From positions 1 through 64,000 of the forward strand of contig JBILTR010000017.1 in NCBI GenBank assembly GCA_044371425.1: 64,000 bases of DNA, in the 5' to 3' direction. Below the pieces are notes generated by a model that was given only the letters and a program-made list of their open reading frames with translations, was not told where the DNA came from and searched no databases. This stretch comes from JBEISR01 sp044371425 (GTDB taxonomy: Bacteria; Planctomycetota; Planctomycetia; Pirellulales; Pirellulaceae). Position 1 is the stretch's first letter. Every line of letters starts with the position of its first letter. Below, one piece after another: positions 53,543-62,157 of the stretch. Both the position numbers and the translations under genes were made by a program.

Positions 53543-53636
53543 CGTTGCTCCATTGGTTCGTCGTTGCTTTTCCAGTCGACCTGAACAGGTCGACCGATGG
53601 TTCTATATTGCTCCAAAAGGGATCGCGCTCTAGTGT

Positions 53637-54521
53637 TTACCGGGATCCAGGCGTCCAGATCTTTCGCCCCTCGAAAACGGCTCCCCGCCCATCGACTCCC
53701 CCACCCTGCCCCGCCGTCGACCTACGGGCCTTGATCCTCAGGTAGGGAGCGATGAACTGGCAGCGATGAGCGAACGAGCCGATCGGCTGGTGGGGCTTGC
53801 CGTGCTGAGGTTCCCGAACATCCTCGATCACCATCCCTGCGCGGCAGATACCACCAAGAATCGACTCCAGGCTATGCGCGAACTCCATCGTACCCGGCTC
53901 CCTCAACCGGCTTGGTCCCACCGGGCTGTCGACGGCAACACCACTGCCAGCGGGATGATCGATCTTGTACTTCCCTCCCATCGGTTCCAGGGAGGCCTGC
54001 AGGTTCATCGGCTGCTTGTGCTGGGAGATATAGAGCCCGCCGGGGCGTAGCACTCGAGCCACCTCGCGAAAGACCGGAAGTGGCTGCTTCACGTAGCAGG
54101 TGCTGACCGGATGGATCACTAGGTCGAACGCTGCATCCTCCAGCATCGGCATCGAAACCATCGACGCTTGGATCAGTCGGACCGATAGCTTTCGTTCGGC
54201 GGCTACTCGCCGATCCAGCTCCAGCATCCCAGGGCTAAGATCAACCACCGTCACCTCAGCCCCAGCGGAGGCATACAAAGCGCTGTGCCTTCCCCCACCG
54301 GCCGCCAGAGCCAGGACCCGCCACCCTCGAATATCGCCTCCCAACCACCCCACCTCATCGACCACCTCTAGGGGACGGCGTAGTTCGTCGTCCTTGGCTG
54401 GCTGTGCCAGCGGGTGAGCCAGATTGGCCATGCGATCCCATGCAGCCGCATTGATTTTCTCTTCGTCTGGCGTCGCCCAGCGGTCCCCCAGGGAACCGTC
54501 TTCTTCCTTCCCGCCGCTCAT
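53637..54521 (-). CDS. Class I SAM-dependent methyltransferase
   Basis: Protein of 294 residues. A Rossmann-type core carries GWRVLALAAGGGRHSALYAS (motif I, with AAGGG instead of the usual GxGxG), AEVTVVDLSPGMLELDR (acidic motif), AFDLVIHPVSTCYV and REVARVLRPGGLYISQH, as in Methyltransf_11/25 enzymes. Substrate is unknown. ATG 54521 overlaps the stop of the upstream unknown gene as ATGA; the long in-frame extension to 54785 lies under that gene and is not homologous. It is the last gene of a tight three-gene unit (cutA, unknown, methyltransferase). Confidence 0.88.
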   Translation of the reverse strand: MSGGKEEDGSLGDRWATPDEEKINAAAWDRMANLAHPLAQPAKDDELRRPLEVVDEVGWLGGDIRGWRVLALAAGGGRHSALYASAGAEVTVVDLSPGMLELDRRVAAERKLSVRLIQASMVSMPMLEDAAFDLVIHPVSTCYVKQPLPVFREVARVLRPGGLYISQHKQPMNLQASLEPMGGKYKIDHPAGSGVAVDSPVGPSRLREPGTMEFAHSLESILGGICRAGMVIEDVREPQHGKPHQPIGSFAHRCQFIAPYLRIKARRSTAGQGGGVDGRGAVFEGRKIWTPGSR

Positions 54522-55015
54522 CGATTCCCTCCCTGGTCCCCCGCCAGCCCTTCCTGCAGTCGTCGCTCGACCTCCCCTAGATCGCTCCATCGTCCCTCGC
54601 GCACCCAGTGGACGACCAGCTGCCTGGGCTCTCGTGCCGCCGCCACCAACCATTGGCCAAGGCGCCGCCAGGCCGCCACACTGGGCCAACCTTTCAGTTC
54701 CAGATAGATCACTCGTCCGTGGCGATCGTAGAGCTGTCCGTCCAACTGCCATCGTCGGGTCGCTTCGCTTCCGGTCCATACCCAAGATCCATCCGGCTCG
54801 AAAAACATCCCGGCCTCATCCCCCACCAGCTGCTCGAACTCCTCGAACGCCATGTCCCATCCGGATGAAGGTCCGAACGCCGGGTGGGTGGTGTCGAGAG
54901 AAGTGGTGTCTGGACCGCCCAGGTCGGTTCTCGACCGTTCGTCATCTACCCTATCGGTCACATAAATGCGAAGGAAAAGCTCTGGCGCGCTTCGTGGGTC
55001 GATGGGGTCGATCAT
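54518..55015 (-). CDS. Conserved-looking unknown cytoplasmic protein
   Basis: Protein of 165 residues with no signal peptide or membrane segment. It has an acidic stretch and Trp-rich segments (EPDGSWVWTGSEATRRWQLD, then RVIYLELKGWPSVAAWRRLG). The alternation of strands and charged turns suggests a compact alpha-beta fold. No family was recognised. Four-base overlaps on both sides (with cutA at 55012-55015 and with the methyltransferase at 54518-54521) argue strongly that it is a real, translated gene and functionally tied to its neighbours. Confidence 0.75.
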   Translation of the reverse strand: MIDPIDPRSAPELFLRIYVTDRVDDERSRTDLGGPDTTSLDTTHPAFGPSSGWDMAFEEFEQLVGDEAGMFFEPDGSWVWTGSEATRRWQLDGQLYDRHGRVIYLELKGWPSVAAWRRLGQWLVAAAREPRQLVVHWVREGRWSDLGEVERRLQEGLAGDQGGNR

Positions 55016-55389
55016 TCCAGCTTCTCCCGATCGACCGATGCGCAGACCCAGCGATGGTAGGCGGTGCTGCTAGCCGCTTCGATCGAAAGCAATTCGGGCA
55101 CCTCGTAGGGATGCAGCAGCTCCAAACATCGCAAGACGGCTTGACGGCAACTGGGCAACGTCTTGATCTGCAACCGGAATTCCCTAGACGACTCCAGTTG
55201 GCCTTCCCAGCGATACCAGCTTTCGATCGGTCCATCGATCTGCACGCAGGCGGCCCACCGATTTTCGATCAGTTGCTGGGCAATTCGCTGAGCCTCTTCC
55301 AACTGGGCGACGGTGGTGCAGATCATCAACAGTGGCTCACTCCCGGATGTCTTGGGCATCGACTCCTTTGAATCTTTGGATCGTTCCAT
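55012..55389 (-). CDS. cutA: CutA family protein
   Basis: Protein of 125 residues, slightly longer than usual because of a charged N-terminal extension. Family motifs are visible: QQLIENRWAACVQIDGPIES, WYRWEGQLESSREFRLQIKT and LHPYEVPELLSIEAASSTAY HRW. CutA forms very stable trimers; it was linked to divalent cation tolerance, but its role is unclear. Its stop overlaps the next gene's start by four bases. It follows the aldolase-type gene by 28 bases. Confidence 0.94.
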   Translation of the reverse strand: MERSKDSKESMPKTSGSEPLLMICTTVAQLEEAQRIAQQLIENRWAACVQIDGPIESWYRWEGQLESSREFRLQIKTLPSCRQAVLRCLELLHPYEVPELLSIEAASSTAYHRWVCASVDREKLE

Positions 55390-55417
55390 CGAAACCCTCT
55401 TGCCGATAGCGAACGGA

Positions 55418-56725
55418 TCAATCTTTCAGAAACGCCTGCCTCAATTCTTCGATCGCCTCATCGGGCATCGGCTGAATCGGGCCGAGGGCAGAAGCCTGTA
55501 GGATCGCCTCCGCCGTCGTCTCCAGCACCTCCAGCCGATCGAAAGTCTCCAGGACGTCACTGCCCACCACCAGGACGCCGTCGTTGTCCATCAGCACCAC
55601 AGGATGATCGCGGTCGATCTCCTGAGCGATCGATTCCGGCCGTTCGAAGGCTCGTCCAAAAGGAGCTCGCAACACATCGCGTAGAAAGAGATAACTTTCG
55701 GGGATGGTGCGTGAGCGAAGCGGGGCATCGACGACGCTGAAGGCGGACGCGTGGACCGGATAGGCATTGGCGATCGAGCCGACCCAGGGGTGCAGACGGT
55801 AGATGGCGCGATGCAGCGCCGCAGCGCGACTGGGCCGCCCAGTGGTATGCGCTACCCCTTGGCGGACCCGCACCAACTGCTCGGCCGTCAATCCGCTGCG
55901 ATGCGCCCGGTAGGGTGTGATCAGAAAGTCATCGCTGCCCAGCCGCGCCGAAAAGGTCCCTTCGGTGCTGATGATCAGTCGCTGCTGGTATCCGCGTCGA
56001 ACGAAATCCGCCAGTTCGCGGCGCAGTTCCTTCTCCCTGGTCGATACCTCCAGAAGCTTCGGAGAGGTAGGCATCCGCTCGGCATTTTGTGCAGTAGCCA
56101 GTTGGTGGTCCGACAGCTGCCGTGGCTCACCCAGGCCGCGCGCCGCCAGTTCGGTCAGCGCCGTGAATTCCAACGTCTCAAAACGCTGAAATGCGTGCCG
56201 TAGACTCTCTCCCCCAACCACCACCCCATGGTTCTCCAGGATCACACAGCGAGCCCCAGAGGCAAACGATTCCGCGATGCATTCCCCCAGCCGCTGACTG
56301 CCGGGAAGGGCATAAGGGGCCATGGCGACATCCTGGCAGACCTCATGCGACTGGCGAAACATCCGGACGCGCGGAAGTTGGCGAGCGATGCTGAAGGCGA
56401 CCAGCGCCACCGGATGGGCGTGGACGATCCCCCGCACCTCAGGGGCCGCCCGATAGATGGCTTGGTGAAACGGCAGTTCGCTGGAGGGTCGGTGACGCCC
56501 CACCACCGCCCCATCGGGCCGGACGCAGACGATGTCCTCTCGCGTCATCTGTCCCTTGTCGACGCGACTAGGGGTGATCCAGATGTCTCCCTCGGGGGTG
56601 AGAATTGAGAGATTGCCCCCGGAGGTGGTCGTCATACGATGGCGGTAGATCGCATCGATGGTGGTCGCGATTTCATCGCGTGGTGGAACGAGCGGATCGT
56701 CGAACGGTTGCGTGGTCGGATCCAT
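55418..56725 (-). CDS. Two-domain class II aldolase/adducin protein, second domain degenerate
   Basis: Protein of 435 residues made of two tandem class II aldolase/adducin domains. Domain 1 (about 15-210) has a complete site: SSELPFHQAIYRAAPEVRG with Glu83, VHAHPVALVAF with His102 and His104, and LENHGVVVGG with His166, so it can bind zinc. Domain 2 (about 225-425) has NAYPVHASAF where the first has HAHPVALVAF, and DNDGVLVVG for ENHGVVVGG, so all three ligands are lost. AGGAG lies ten bases upstream of ATG 56725. The start overlaps the 3-prime end of the sugar isomerase gene by 53 bases. Substrate unknown, probably a phosphorylated sugar. Confidence 0.87.
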   Translation of the reverse strand: MDPTTQPFDDPLVPPRDEIATTIDAIYRHRMTTTSGGNLSILTPEGDIWITPSRVDKGQMTREDIVCVRPDGAVVGRHRPSSELPFHQAIYRAAPEVRGIVHAHPVALVAFSIARQLPRVRMFRQSHEVCQDVAMAPYALPGSQRLGECIAESFASGARCVILENHGVVVGGESLRHAFQRFETLEFTALTELAARGLGEPRQLSDHQLATAQNAERMPTSPKLLEVSTREKELRRELADFVRRGYQQRLIISTEGTFSARLGSDDFLITPYRAHRSGLTAEQLVRVRQGVAHTTGRPSRAAALHRAIYRLHPWVGSIANAYPVHASAFSVVDAPLRSRTIPESYLFLRDVLRAPFGRAFERPESIAQEIDRDHPVVLMDNDGVLVVGSDVLETFDRLEVLETTAEAILQASALGPIQPMPDEAIEELRQAFLKD

Positions 56726-57725
56726 GGTCCGCTAGCTCCTGATAGGTTTTCAGCCGATAGGGAATCTGGACATAATCGAGCACCCGGCAGAGGCCCCTCA
56801 GGGCGATCCCCAGGCCATCGGGACCGCTGTAGCCGCCAAATTGCCCGCCCCCCTTCACGTGAGGCTCCAGATCCAGAAACACCCCATCGGCTCCTCGACG
56901 GCGCATCCTTCGCTCGATCTTCGGCAATTCCTCCTTCAGGTCCCTCAGGATCGCCTCATGGCCGCTGTCTCCCTGGTCGGCCGGGACGAAATGCTTCAGA
57001 GATTCTTCGTCGACGTGCCCCTTGCGACCGGTGGGATTCGGGTTTCGGTAATCTTTGATATGCAGCCAACCAAGCCCCGGCTTCATCGCTAGATATTCTT
57101 CGTAGACCTGCTGCGTGGTCATCCCCTGACAAACCAGATTCGCGCCATCGAAGATCAGCACCAGCGCCGCGCTGCCAATCGCTCGGTGCATCTGCCCCAG
57201 CAATCGGCCCGTCTGCCCCACCAGATTCGCTTCCACCTCCAATCCGAACGTCAGCCCCTCGGCATCGCATACCTCGGCGATCTTCCCCACCTGGTCGATC
57301 GCCTGCGCTAGGTGCGGCCCAGGATCGGTCCCCTTGGGATGGTAGAAGGAGAAACCACGGATCAGCTTCGCGTTGAGCGCATGAGCTTGCGCGCACGCCT
57401 GCTTGACATCCTTCTGCAAGTACTGCTTGAAAGGAACGTAGCGGTTGGATGTGCCGTCCTCGACATCCAGCAGCTTCACCTTACCGATCGGGGAACCGAT
57501 CGAAGAGATCGACAGACCATAGTCGCTAGCCATCTTGCGGACCACCGCTAGCTCCGACTTCTCCAGCAGCATCACATTCTTGACCCCCTGCCCCACATCG
57601 ATGAAGCGCAAGGTCATGTAGTGAAGCCCAAGAGCGGCCATGGTGCACATTTGCGCGGTGGCGTTCTTATCGGAAGCCGCCTCATCCGCAAAACCGCTCA
57701 GCAACACCTCCACCGAATCGCTCAT
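56673..57725 (-). CDS. Sugar phosphate isomerase/epimerase (xylose isomerase-like TIM barrel)
   Basis: Protein of 350 residues of the AP-endonuclease-2/xylose-isomerase-like family. Barrel motifs include VEVLLSGFADEAASDKN near the start, LNAKLIRGFSFYHPKG, CDAEGLTFGLEVEANLVGQ with metal-binding Glu, ALVLIFDGANLVCQG and LGWLHIKDYRNPNP. ATG 57725 is selected because GGGAG stands six bases upstream; earlier in-frame codons do not. Cytoplasmic. Its neighbour downstream is the class II aldolase protein, so both may serve one carbohydrate route (inference). Confidence 0.88.
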   Translation of the reverse strand: MSDSVEVLLSGFADEAASDKNATAQMCTMAALGLHYMTLRFIDVGQGVKNVMLLEKSELAVVRKMASDYGLSISSIGSPIGKVKLLDVEDGTSNRYVPFKQYLQKDVKQACAQAHALNAKLIRGFSFYHPKGTDPGPHLAQAIDQVGKIAEVCDAEGLTFGLEVEANLVGQTGRLLGQMHRAIGSAALVLIFDGANLVCQGMTTQQVYEEYLAMKPGLGWLHIKDYRNPNPTGRKGHVDEESLKHFVPADQGDSGHEAILRDLKEELPKIERRMRRRGADGVFLDLEPHVKGGGQFGGYSGPDGLGIALRGLCRVLDYVQIPYRLKTYQELADHGSDHATVRRSARSTTR

Positions 57726-57804
57726 CTGCATCTCCCTATGGCCGTCTTCGAAACCCTCGCAATCCCCCCAGCCCAACCGGCTGCAAGCCCCACGCCCGGC
57801 TCGA

Positions 57805-58164
57805 TCAACTCTCCACAGGATGCTGGACGCGAATCACCGAAGTGATCCCGCCACGTGCATTCCACCGACTTTCGATCATCACGCGACGTGGATGCACCAT
57901 GTCGATGAAGTCGTCGAGAATCCGATTGGTGACGTTCTCATAGAAGATCCCCTCCTGACGAAAACGCTGAAGGTAAAGCTTCAGACTCTTCAGCTCGACG
58001 ATCAGTCGATCCGGGACATAGCGGAAGACCAATGTCCCAAAATCGGGCTGACCGGTTTTGGGGCAGACCGAAGTGAATTCCGGGCAGACGATTTCGATCT
58101 CGTAGGGTCGATCCGGGTAGGAATTCTCGAAACACTCCAGAACTTCACGAAACGGCGTTCCCAC
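57805..58164 (-). CDS. queF: preQ0 reductase (7-cyano-7-deazaguanine reductase)
   Basis: Short-type enzyme of 119 residues that reduces the nitrile of preQ0 to preQ1 with NADPH in queuosine synthesis. It has IEIVCPEFTSVCPKTGQPDF with nucleophile Cys34 and the paired Asp41, and later LKLYLQRFRQEGIFYENVTN, the QueF substrate segment. The tunnelling-fold C-terminus is RRVMIESRWNARGGITS. It is divergent from queE, which makes the precursor, so two steps of the same pathway face each other across 129 bases. Confidence 0.96.
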   Translation of the reverse strand: MGTPFREVLECFENSYPDRPYEIEIVCPEFTSVCPKTGQPDFGTLVFRYVPDRLIVELKSLKLYLQRFRQEGIFYENVTNRILDDFIDMVHPRRVMIESRWNARGGITSVIRVQHPVES

Positions 58165-58293
58165 GGGGATGGCTCCTTGATCGAAAGGGAGGGTCGGTCG
58201 TACGATCAGTGGACCGACACCAGATGTTGGATATTGTCACCATTCTAGGATCCGCGAACAGCCACCCCACTCTGCGAAGCATCGCCCCAGCTT

Positions 58294-58983
58294 ATGGAGA
58301 TCTGCGAGTTCTACCACAGCCGACAGGGAGAAGGACTGCTGACGGGGACACCCTCGATCTTCCTTCGAACCAGTGGCTGCAATCTGCGATGCGGTTTCTG
58401 CGACACCCCCTTTGCTTCCTGGCAACCTGAGGGCGAGACGGTTTCGATCGCCGAACTGTCATCGCGGGTTCTTTCGGATCCCATCTCCCACGTCGTCATC
58501 ACCGGCGGTGAACCGATGGTCTGGAAATCGCTCCAGAAACTGACCGAAACGCTGGTTCAAGGGGGAAAGCATGTGACGATCGAAACTGCGGGCACCATCG
58601 ACCTCCCAGTCGCATGCAACCTCATGTCGATCAGCCCCAAGCTGAGCAACAGCGATCCAGATGCTGTGCGAGCCGGACGGTGGCTGGCAAGGCATCGAAA
58701 GCGACGGCAGGAGGCACTGCAGGTGGTTCCCCGTCTGATTTCGCGCTACCCGTACCAGCTGAAGTTTGTTGTCGCCACCCACCAGGATCTGGAGGAAGCG
58801 ACGCAATTCCTGGAGCTTCTGGGGACTTGGGATTCCGATCGGGTCCTCTGGATGCCAGAGGGAATCGACCAGAAGGTTCTAGATCAGCGAACCGAATGGC
58901 TGGAACCCTGGTGCCGGAAACATGGCTTTCGCTTCTGCCCTCGAAAGCACATCGAGTGGTACGGCAACCGCCGAGGCACCTAA
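58294..58983 (+). CDS. queE: 7-carboxy-7-deazaguanine synthase
   Basis: Radical SAM enzyme of 229 residues that rearranges 6-carboxytetrahydropterin to CDG, the 7-deazaguanine core precursor. The iron-sulfur motif is C-x3-C-x2-C in TSGCNLRCGFCDTPFASW (Cys29, Cys33, Cys36). The SAM-binding glycines follow in HVVITGGEPMVWKSL, and ETAGTIDLPVACNLMSISPK matches the family. The opening EICEFYHSRQGEG is diagnostic. QueC and QueD are not in the window. Confidence 0.95.
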   Translation: MEICEFYHSRQGEGLLTGTPSIFLRTSGCNLRCGFCDTPFASWQPEGETVSIAELSSRVLSDPISHVVITGGEPMVWKSLQKLTETLVQGGKHVTIETAGTIDLPVACNLMSISPKLSNSDPDAVRAGRWLARHRKRRQEALQVVPRLISRYPYQLKFVVATHQDLEEATQFLELLGTWDSDRVLWMPEGIDQKVLDQRTEWLEPWCRKHGFRFCPRKHIEWYGNRRGT

Positions 58984-59158
58984 ACGGCCCCGGCCGAGGC
59001 AACAAACCGCCTTGAGCCCAAGCAAATCACTCAAGCGGCATGCAGCTTCGCATCGATCCGCCGACAAGACGCTCCAATGGCCGAAGCGCAAGAACGCATC
59101 GGCCATTGGCAGAAGGGACAGAACGCCATGAACGATTCGAGCCCAATCGACTTGCCGA

Positions 59159-59491
59159 TCAGCCGATCTCTTCCTTGATCCGCTTCAAGAAGTGCTCGCT
59201 GCCCCCTTTAGAAAGCTCTTTGACCTGCTTCTCGGCTTCCTTCTTGTTCTCGTACTCGAAGATGGCGACGCGCTTGAGGTTCTGATTGAAAACACCCCAG
59301 AACAACTTCGCTCGAGGAGGATTTGCCGCCTTCGATCGGCTCTTCCTTGGCGTCGCTGCCTTGGCCTTTTTCTTGGGTGCCTTTTCGGACTCTTCTCCCC
59401 CCTCCTCGTCGCCGTCCTGCGCCATCTCGTCGGTCACATCGACATCCTCTGTCTTCTTTTTGGAAGTGCCTTTGCCTTTGGCTGGAGCCAC
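59159..59491 (-). CDS. Small Lys-rich protein of unknown function
   Basis: Protein of 110 residues from GTG 59491, which has GGAGG seven bases upstream; longer frames to 59713 lack support. The N-terminal half is Lys/Glu/Asp-rich and disordered (APAKGKGTSKKKTEDVDVTD and AKAATPRKSRSKAANPPR, histone-tail-like). The C-terminal half is compact: AKLFWGVFNQNLKRVAIFEY followed by ENKKEAEKQVKELSKG, a small alpha-beta unit. Composition suggests nucleic-acid binding, but no family was identified. It is divergent from queE across 175 bases and may have relatives in other planctomycetes (not verified). Confidence 0.65.
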   Translation of the reverse strand: MAPAKGKGTSKKKTEDVDVTDEMAQDGDEEGGEESEKAPKKKAKAATPRKSRSKAANPPRAKLFWGVFNQNLKRVAIFEYENKKEAEKQVKELSKGGSEHFLKRIKEEIG

Positions 59492-59777
59492 GATCGATCC
59501 TCCGCTGAGATGCCTTGAATGACCCGATCCATCAGACGAGAGAAAGCGAGAGCTGGTGATGTCCGCCGGATGGAGCACCATAGCCCCCGCAAGGTGTCGG
59601 GGACGGCTGCGTCGGCGACGAATTCGGGTCGGGAAATCCCGGTTCGCCATTTCTACTCGAACAACCCTCATTCTAATGCAAATCGTAACTTTTTCCCACA
59701 CCCGGAACGGCAAACAGCCAATAGACCCCTCTTTCTAGCGATTCGGCTGTCGAGGTTTTTCGGAGAATGGAGGCAGA

Positions 59778-60386
59778 TCAGGCGAGTTTCTCTAGGATGG
59801 CATCGACCCAGAGGCGGTACTGGAGGGGGGAGGGGTGAAGTTGATCGGAGGTGTAGAAGGCATCTTGGGGGTGGCCTTGGGGCTGGGATGCGGCGGTCAA
59901 ATCGATCCAGGGAATCTCCCAACGATCGGCCAACCTCGAGATCGCTCGGTTGAAGGAGTCGATCTGCGAGGCGATTTGGTGGCGATCGCGATCGGCAGCG
60001 AAAGGACTCTGGCTCCAGTCAGGAATCCCGACCATCCAGAGATGTTGTTTTCGATAGCCGCAGGCAGCGGCAGCCAAATGCAACAGCCTCTCCAGATGCT
60101 CGACGCACTCTTCGATCGCCAACTGGCGATACTGATCGTTGACTCCAGCGCTCACGCAGGCGCCCCAGAATCCCTCTCCCAGGCCCGACTTGGGAAGATT
60201 CTGCAGCAACTCCCCTGCGGTCCAGCCGGTCTGGGCGATGATGCGAGGCGGCCCCCAGTGTCGGCCCCACTTCGGCAAGGCTCCCTGCTGCAGTCGTTCG
60301 ATCAACTGCCAAGGCCACGATTCCTGTGGGGAAACTCCCTCGCCGATGGTGTAGGAGTCTCCCAGGAATAGTAGCGAGTGAGTCAT
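59778..60386 (-). CDS. SGNH/GDSL-family hydrolase, cytoplasmic type
   Basis: Protein of 202 residues without a signal peptide. It starts HSLLFLGDSYTIGEGVSPQE with the nucleophile Ser in GDS near residue 10, followed by the Gly block AQTGWTAGEL, the Asn block ACVSAGVNDQYRQL and the C-terminal DQLHPSPLQYRLW carrying Asp and His, so the four SGNH blocks are complete. Substrate is unknown; such short forms are often esterases acting on acyl or acetyl groups. It follows the oxidoreductase gene on the same strand by about 95 bases. Confidence 0.88.
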   Translation of the reverse strand: MTHSLLFLGDSYTIGEGVSPQESWPWQLIERLQQGALPKWGRHWGPPRIIAQTGWTAGELLQNLPKSGLGEGFWGACVSAGVNDQYRQLAIEECVEHLERLLHLAAAACGYRKQHLWMVGIPDWSQSPFAADRDRHQIASQIDSFNRAISRLADRWEIPWIDLTAASQPQGHPQDAFYTSDQLHPSPLQYRLWVDAILEKLA

Positions 60387-60482
60387 CTCCGGGTTCCTCC
60401 TGGCTGGGCTTTGGGGGGCCGGTTACCGAAGGCAGTCGGGTGAGCTTTCCCGACTGCCACTGGACTGATTGCCGTGATGGGA

Positions 60483-61679
60483 TCAGCGGCGTGCTGCAGG
60501 GTGTTGGAATGGGAGCCAAGCTCCATCCTTCTGACTGCTGGCGACGCATTGCTGAATGAAGAACATCCCTTCGACTCCATCGTAGACGTTCGGGTAGACC
60601 GTCTCCCGTTGCTCTGGCTTCGCACCCGACTGGGCAGCCACCATCGCATCGAAAGCCGAAGCATAGATGTTGGCGAATGCCTCGAAGAAGGCCTCTGGGT
60701 GGCCGCTGGGCAAGCGACAGGCAGCGCGCCCCGAGGCATTCATGAAGGGGGCGTTGGGATCGCGGGTGTAGAGTTGATGCGGGTGTCCATTGCGCCGCAC
60801 CACCAAGACGTTCGGTTCTTCCTGGCGCCAGGAAAGAGCCCCCTTGGTGCCATCGATCTCGATCGATAGGTCATTTTCGCGACCGTGGCTGATCTGACTG
60901 GCGGTGACCGAGCCAATTCCGCCACCCTGATAGCGAATGATGGCCGTGCCGTAGTCGTCCAGCTTCCTGCCCGGTTCAAAGGTGCGCAAATGGCAGCTGA
61001 TCGCTTCAGGCAAGAGGCCGGTCATGTAGCGTCCCAGGTTGTAGGCATGCGTCGCGATGTCCCCGAAACAGCCCGCCGCGCCGCTCTTGGCCGGATCGGT
61101 GCGCCAAGCCGCCTGCTTCTGATCCGACTCTTCCAAACGAGTCCGCAGCCACCCCTGGATGTAGGCGGATCGGACCGCCTGAATCTCTCCCAGTTCACCG
61201 CTGAGAATCATCTCCCGCGCCTGGCGAACCAGAGGGTAGCCGGTGTAGTTGTGCGTCAGCGCAAAGACGCGACCACTCGATTCCACCACCTTCTGCAGCG
61301 ATTCAGCCTGCCCAAGATCGAACGTCATCGGCTTGTCGCAGACGACATGAAACCCCGCCTCCAGTGCCGCTCTGGCAATCTCGTAGTGGGTGTGGTTGGG
61401 GGTGGTCACCGAAACAAAGTCGATCCGCTGGTCGGCTGGCAGCTTGCGTTCCGCATCGAGCATCTCCTGGTACGACCCGTAAGCGCGGGTGGAGCAGATC
61501 CCGTAGTCAGCCGCCGAAGCGCGAGACCGCTCGGGGTTGCTGCTGAGCGCTCCGGCGACGACGACGGCGCGATTGTCCAGGCAGGCTCCGATCGAGTGAA
61601 CGCGGCCGATGAACGACCCCTGACCGCCCCCTACCAGACCCATGCGCAGCTTGCGATTGAGTGTGCCGTTGATGCCCAT
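60483..61679 (-). CDS. Gfo/Idh/MocA family oxidoreductase, cytoplasmic
   Basis: Enzyme of 398 residues without a Tat signal, unlike the one at 5679. The NAD(P) fold starts LRMGLVGGGQGSFIGRVHSI, the family Lys motif is HVVCDKPMTFDLGQAESLQK, and the active-site segment near GCFGDIATHAYNLGRYMTG carries the H-D-like pair. These proteins oxidise sugars, inositols or related alcohols. The substrate cannot be named. It probably forms an operon with the short SGNH hydrolase downstream. Confidence 0.93.
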   Translation of the reverse strand: MGINGTLNRKLRMGLVGGGQGSFIGRVHSIGACLDNRAVVVAGALSSNPERSRASAADYGICSTRAYGSYQEMLDAERKLPADQRIDFVSVTTPNHTHYEIARAALEAGFHVVCDKPMTFDLGQAESLQKVVESSGRVFALTHNYTGYPLVRQAREMILSGELGEIQAVRSAYIQGWLRTRLEESDQKQAAWRTDPAKSGAAGCFGDIATHAYNLGRYMTGLLPEAISCHLRTFEPGRKLDDYGTAIIRYQGGGIGSVTASQISHGRENDLSIEIDGTKGALSWRQEEPNVLVVRRNGHPHQLYTRDPNAPFMNASGRAACRLPSGHPEAFFEAFANIYASAFDAMVAAQSGAKPEQRETVYPNVYDGVEGMFFIQQCVASSQKDGAWLPFQHPAARR

Positions 61680-62157
61680 CGAAACAAATCTCCTCTAGAA
61701 GAACAGCTGGATCAGGAAAGGATGAACGCGTCCCTGAAAGGGGAGGCGGACCAACCCGGTTCGGAACCCGTTTTGCTAGCGTTCGGCTCCTAGGGAGCCC
61801 GCGGCCCCGGTCGGAACCCAACGGTGGTGACGCGAGAGGGTGAAAAACTAGCTTTGTGTTTGGAAAACGTTAGGATATCACACAACAAGGGGCTGCATCA
61901 GAGGCGGTTGGGAATCGATGTGGCTGGCGAAAAGGAGCTCCACTTTCCTCCAGTGAGGCCATGCAGGCTGAAGGGGACATGGGGAGGCGGTCGATACCCC
62001 TTTTGCAGCAGCACCCGCAGTCGATGGGGATCGGCATCCGGTTTTGCCGCAGCTTCCAGAGCGACACCAAGAGCACACAGCGCTGCGGGGGAGGCTTTTC
62101 CCCACCAGTGAACCTCCACCAAACGCGACTGAGATCGCCAAACCAGGAGTCTTTCCC
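61680..62157. other. Divergent gene-free gap
   Basis: About 480 bases between the oxidoreductase gene and the next plus-strand gene, which diverge. In-frame extensions upstream of 62158 on the plus strand are not needed, because AGGAG serves the ATG there. No repeat or RNA is apparent. Confidence 0.4.

Noticed and set aside
58165..58293. preQ1 riboswitch between queF and queE
   Set aside because: The 129-base gap lacks a recognisable H-type pseudoknot pattern with an A-rich tail overlapping the ribosome-binding site of either gene.
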